Positions 15,459-18,924 of a DNA stretch of 18,924 nt are shown here, piece after piece. Below the pieces are notes generated by a model. It did no database searches, was not told the origin of the DNA, and saw nothing but the letters and a program-made list of their open reading frames with translations. Positions within the stretch are counted from its first letter, which is position 1; each line of letters opens with the position of its first letter. Origin of the DNA: Cylindrotheca closterium (Eukaryota > Bacillariophyta > Bacillariophyceae > Bacillariales > Bacillariaceae); assembly GCA_933822405.4 (NCBI GenBank), contig CAKOGP040001776.1, forward strand, positions 1 to 18,924. The letters are read 5' to 3'. Position numbers and translations under genes: made by a program.

Positions 15459-18103
15459 ATGGAGATTCTAATCCAAATACCGCAATGGCTCGTTGACATG
15501 TTGGAGCTCGCATATTCAAAGGGTGAAACAGCGTACAACCTCCTGTTGGAGCATTTTTCATCCATTTGGAGTTTTGTCACGTATCAGTGGAACTCCCTCT
15601 TTCTCATGCTCAGTATGATATTCTTCTGGCCAATGTGGGTGTACATTGCAGTTACGCTGACTACTGCCTCAACATGGATATTTTGGATCTTTGCATCGCT
15701 CTTACTGGGACTAATTCAAATGATATATGTATCCTACCAATTTGTGATGATTGCCAATGACGTGATGATTTTGACTTGCCTGAAAACGTATCAAGTCATT
15801 ATGCGTTCACGCACTACTCAATTTCTATTCTTCTTCAGCAAGACGCTGAGAAAGAAACGAATTCGAACTTCAAGGCGACGAAAGTGGAGATGTGAATGTG
15901 AATTAGCAAAGTCATATTCCGAATTTCTACAAGTGCAGGTGATGGAACCAAAGGAACCCAAATTGGAGAAACCACCAACTGATGTCAACAAGCCAATGAA
16001 GCGAAGAACTCATTCCTTCGCGACGATGCAAACACTTTATGAGCAGCAAGATGAAATAACCAATCAAGGGGCCGAATCGCCTCGCAGACGCGCCCACGAA
16101 ATGAAACGAATGAGTTCGTTTTCTAGGGCGGTGTTCGACTTTGACAATGACGACACCACCCCCAACATGGATCCAACTGTGGCGCAAGATCTTGGAGAAA
16201 TGACTGCAGAGCTATTGCAATCGACTTTGATCCGTTTGAAAGAAGCTCGAAAAAGTTGCACTTCCCAGAGCGATTTATCGAGTCTTGAACACCTCTTGTC
16301 CGGTGTAGTCAAACGCAATCACTTGACACTCGAAGACTTGGTAGTCAACAATGCCCGAGCTGTTGCTTTTTCCGGCCAATATGGATTTTCTGCGGCGTCT
16401 AGGAGGCAAATCGATGCCTACTATAACGAAGTGTCTAAGGGGCTTGAATTTCTAGCAGAGGCCCCTGTTTCGGTGGACGAACCACTTGCTGTACTTTCGG
16501 ATCGGATAAGTCTCGTACGGAAAATGAAGCAGAACATGGGAAGGACTGCATTGATGCTCTCTGGTGGAGGAGCTCAAGCGATGTATCACTTGGGAACGCT
16601 GCGGGCTCTCATTGATGCGGATCTTTATGACGATATTAAAGTGATCTCCGGAACTTCAGGAGGAAGCATCACGGCCGCCTGTTGCGCCATGTATTCCACG
16701 AAAGAAATCTTTGAGAAAATCTGCGTTCCAACTGTATCAACGGACTTTAAATTGAATGGTGAAATGAAGCAGAAGAATATCAAATGGTTTCCACCAATTC
16801 AAGACATGGTGGGATATTGGTTGAAGAAACGGCTCTTAGTGGACAGTGAGGTATGGTGATTTTTCGTCGGTCTTGCCATTGACTAAATTCATCGTTGTCT
16901 CAACATTGATACAGTACTTTTATCGGACTTGTGAGTTCTACTATGGAGCAACCACCTTTGCTGAAGCATTTGAGAGAACGGGAAAACATGTATGTATTAC
17001 GGTTTCGGCTAGCCGCGCAAGTGGTGGCACAGCACAGCGTCTTTTACTGAATCACATATCGACTCCACATGTGACTTTGGCTAGCGCTGTTGCCGCTAGC
17101 TGCGCATTACCCGGTGTCATGAAGCCAGCAAAATTACAAACAAAGAGTTCATTGGGAGAAATCGAGCCTTTTGAAGTTGACGGAGTGGAATGGATAGACG
17201 GGTCGGTGCAAGCCGATCTTCCATTCCAGCGGATTTCGACGCTTTTCAATGTATCGAACTTTATTGTTTGTCAGACGAACTTTCATGTTCAGCCATTTCT
17301 GAACAAAGATCATCATCCGAGTACGCGGAGTGCGTATTGGAAACTGTTTCAACTTTTCGAGTGGGATATTCGCAGTCGTGCATTGAAATTGGGAAAGCTT
17401 GGTTTATTTCCGAAGATTTTTGGTCAAGATATATCAAAAGTCTTCAAGCAGAAATATCACGGCAACCTCACGCTTGTTCCAAGATTCACCGCAGCCCAAA
17501 CCTTTGGGTTGAAAGCATTAGTGAACCCATCTGTAAAAGAAATGGAGGGATATCTCAAATATGGCCAGGTTGCGGTATGGCCATATGTCAGGTGAGTATC
17601 ATGGTGGTTGCTGTATTTCCTCATGTCTGCCATGCTTTCCGTGCTCATTGCTTGCTAGTGTAATCCGAGATATGATAAGGTTAGAGAAATCCTTGGATGA
17701 ATGTCTGGATAACCTGAAGGTCAGATGTAGTAAGCTCCATGTTGAAATAGACATGTCAGATTCAGACGATCTAGATTCGATTGCTTCAAGCAGTGCTAGT
17801 CTAAACGCTATCAGTCTGCGCAGAAGCAGCGTCCGTTTTGGGCATCATTCCGAGATAGAAAGACTGAAGAAGAAGTTGTCCAAGTTGGAAGATGAAAACC
17901 AAGATCTTAGAGAGAAACTGAAGGAACTGGAACAAATCATACTAGCAAATGTGGATCAGCAGCAAGAATTAAACGAAAAGAAGAAATCAGACGACAAGCT
18001 GGGTAAACCGGTAGAAGGGGATAAAGCGCAGGACGTTTCTGAGGGAAAGGTATGGGAAATACTCCGAGATCTTGATCGGAGAAGCTACACATCGATAGGG
18101 TGA
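15459..18103 (+). CDS. Patatin-domain triacylglycerol lipase, SDP1/TGL type
   Basis: Three exons, 15459-16850, 16915-17591 and 17659-18103, give 837 residues, close to plant SDP1 (about 825). The first ATG is at 15459. Residues about 46-98 form a long hydrophobic membrane hairpin. A basic, Ser-rich linker (about 120-230) follows, then a DUF3336-like helical region (about 250-350). The patatin core has the oxyanion loop LSGGG (Gly369-371), the nucleophile elbow G-T-S400-G-G and the dyad Asp559 in WIDGS. RTGKHVCITVS, STPHVTLASAVAASCALPGV and FNVSNFIV follow the SDP1/TGL3/4/5 pattern. The C-terminus has LEKSLDECLDNL and a charged coiled coil (about 755-795). Such enzymes hydrolyse triacylglycerol at lipid droplets, releasing fatty acids for beta-oxidation. 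The glycine usual at the end of GGGxxG is Ala374. Substrate and droplet location are inferred from family. Confidence 0.9.
16851..16914 (+). other. Lipase intron 1 (64 bp)
   Basis: The donor is GTGAG|GTATGG and the acceptor TTGATACAG|TACTTT. The exon ends on a codon boundary (VDSE | YFYRTCEF). Without splicing the frame meets TGA at 16857-16859. The resulting join matches the conserved run between the nucleophile elbow and the TFAEAFERTG motif. Confidence 0.85.
17592..17658 (+). other. Lipase intron 2 (67 bp)
   Basis: The donor is GTCAG|GTGAGT, a full consensus, and the acceptor TTGCTAG|TGTAATC. The intron splits codon 690 (AG|T, Ser). Without splicing the frame stops at 17593-17595. After splicing the frame runs through LEKSLDECL and the coiled coil to TGA at 18101-18103. 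Confidence 0.85.
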
Positions 18104-18822
18104 TGATCACTACACACAAATCACAATTGGTCACTGATTCGGCCCAATGCTTGAAGGTAACCTACTCTTTGAATGCTCATCAACGTTTTTTCTTGCTTTT
18201 CGCTTGTTGTTTGAAATGCGTGAACTTCTGATATTATATTTGTGCTGATCAATTTTCTCGTTGATGAAAATCCTTGGGCGGGAGATTTCAAACTAGGATG
18301 AATGCTAAACTCTAGAAGAATGATAATCTTGATTAACTTTCTACAGCATTGCCAACGTTGCATTAGCAGTAACCAGGGGGGCAAAAGCGCCTTTGCAACA
18401 ACTTGGCAATCCATTGCTCCTTCGCCACCATGGTGTCGGATTAGACCGATGTACTGCACTAAATACCGATAGTAGTACCGACCGGGTAAAGAAGGGGAGG
18501 GACACTCTATAGCTATCGTCTGTAGATCGTCCGTAACGTCAGTCAGTCGCACGTAAACGAGCGAGAGGACTCTCTACCGTCCATTTGGAATTTAATGAAG
18601 TTGGGGAAACAAAAAATCGTAAAACCATGTAAGAAAAATACTTGGATATATAGTCTAAACCAGTTTTTCACGTAGATTTCATTGGAACCATCAGGAATCA
18701 GCAAAAACCGCGGTAAAACACTGCAATTTGCATCTGAAATTTTGTCCGTGAGTTGGATTACTTAGAGTTGCGCACGTGCCAGATGTGTCGCATCAATGGG
18801 TTCTTGTTTTATGGTGGTGGGC
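18104..18822. other. 3' flank of the lipase gene, no gene seen
   Basis: I see no convincing coding sequence or RNA gene on either strand. A 143-codon minus-strand frame (18552-18121) has no family pattern and is taken as chance. The polyadenylation site of the lipase cannot be placed by eye. Confidence 0.5.
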
Positions 18823-18918
18823 TCTTTAGTGAAATTTTAGCCAATGAGAGTTAGTCGATTCACTAAAGATGAGTCTATTATTAGTGGTATGAGCCAATCA
18901 CAGCTCTCTATCACTAAT
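18823..18918. repeat. Two adjacent, related inverted repeats
   Basis: The first has perfect 11-bp arms TCTTTAGTGAA (18823-18833) and TTCACTAAAGA (18859-18869). The second has 7-bp arms ATTAGTG (18880-18886) and CACTAAT (18912-18918). Both loops contain AGCCAAT followed by a GAG/CTCTC stretch, and both right arms are followed by GATGA or GATGG, so the second looks like a diverged copy of the first. They may be the end of a small foldback element that continues beyond the window. Confidence 0.5.
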
Positions 18919-18924
18919 GATGGA

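Noticed and set aside
18121..18552. 143-codon minus-strand ORF after the lipase
   Set aside because: It shows no domain, starts without a clear gene context and overlaps the likely 3' untranslated region of the lipase.

Overview
This window reads as nuclear DNA of a diatom, probably a pennate one. The evidence is a fucoxanthin-chlorophyll a/c-binding (FCP) light-harvesting gene whose presequence carries the diatom plastid-targeting motif ASAFAP, short GT-AG introns of 64 to 85 bp, and dense remains of diatom-style copia, RT/RNase H and LTR elements. No rRNA, tRNA or CRISPR array is visible. All calls are by eye; no database search was run.

Region 1 (1-6903) is a graveyard of nested retroelements. 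It holds a decayed copia pol on the minus strand (1-1010), a solo LTR with a 5-bp target duplication set in an older partial LTR of the same family (1699-2403), a minus-strand RT/RNase H fragment (2404-3345), a plus-strand truncated gag (3470-4172), a rearranged RNase H-containing polyprotein (4173-6043), a copia RT/RNase H scrap (6105-6392, minus) and a second 511-bp LTR (6393-6903). The second LTR ends the open frame of a leucine-rich-repeat-like pseudogene (6904-7723, minus), which is also frameshifted by a 10-bp duplication.

Region 2 (7901-14379) is a head-to-tail segmental duplication. Unit 1 is 7901-12920 and unit 2 is 12921-14379. Unit 1 carries two segments that unit 2 lacks. The first is a block (8574-9740) containing a 966-bp element with 36-bp terminal inverted repeats, a large perfect hairpin and a minus-strand ORF with one TAG stop. 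The second is an array of exactly five 495-bp units (9842-12316), each containing two copies of a 116-bp subrepeat. Unit 2 preserves the empty site of the array to the base.

Region 3 (14391-18103) is the intact genic part: a divergent pair sharing a 392-bp intergenic region. On the minus strand is a two-exon FCP-type antenna protein (196 aa). On the plus strand is a three-exon patatin-domain lipase of the SDP1/TGL triacylglycerol-lipase type (837 aa) with a visible Ser/Asp dyad. One serves light capture in the plastid and the other probably storage-lipid breakdown. Any co-regulation is inference from the arrangement alone. The last 820 bp hold no convincing gene but end in two similar small inverted repeats.
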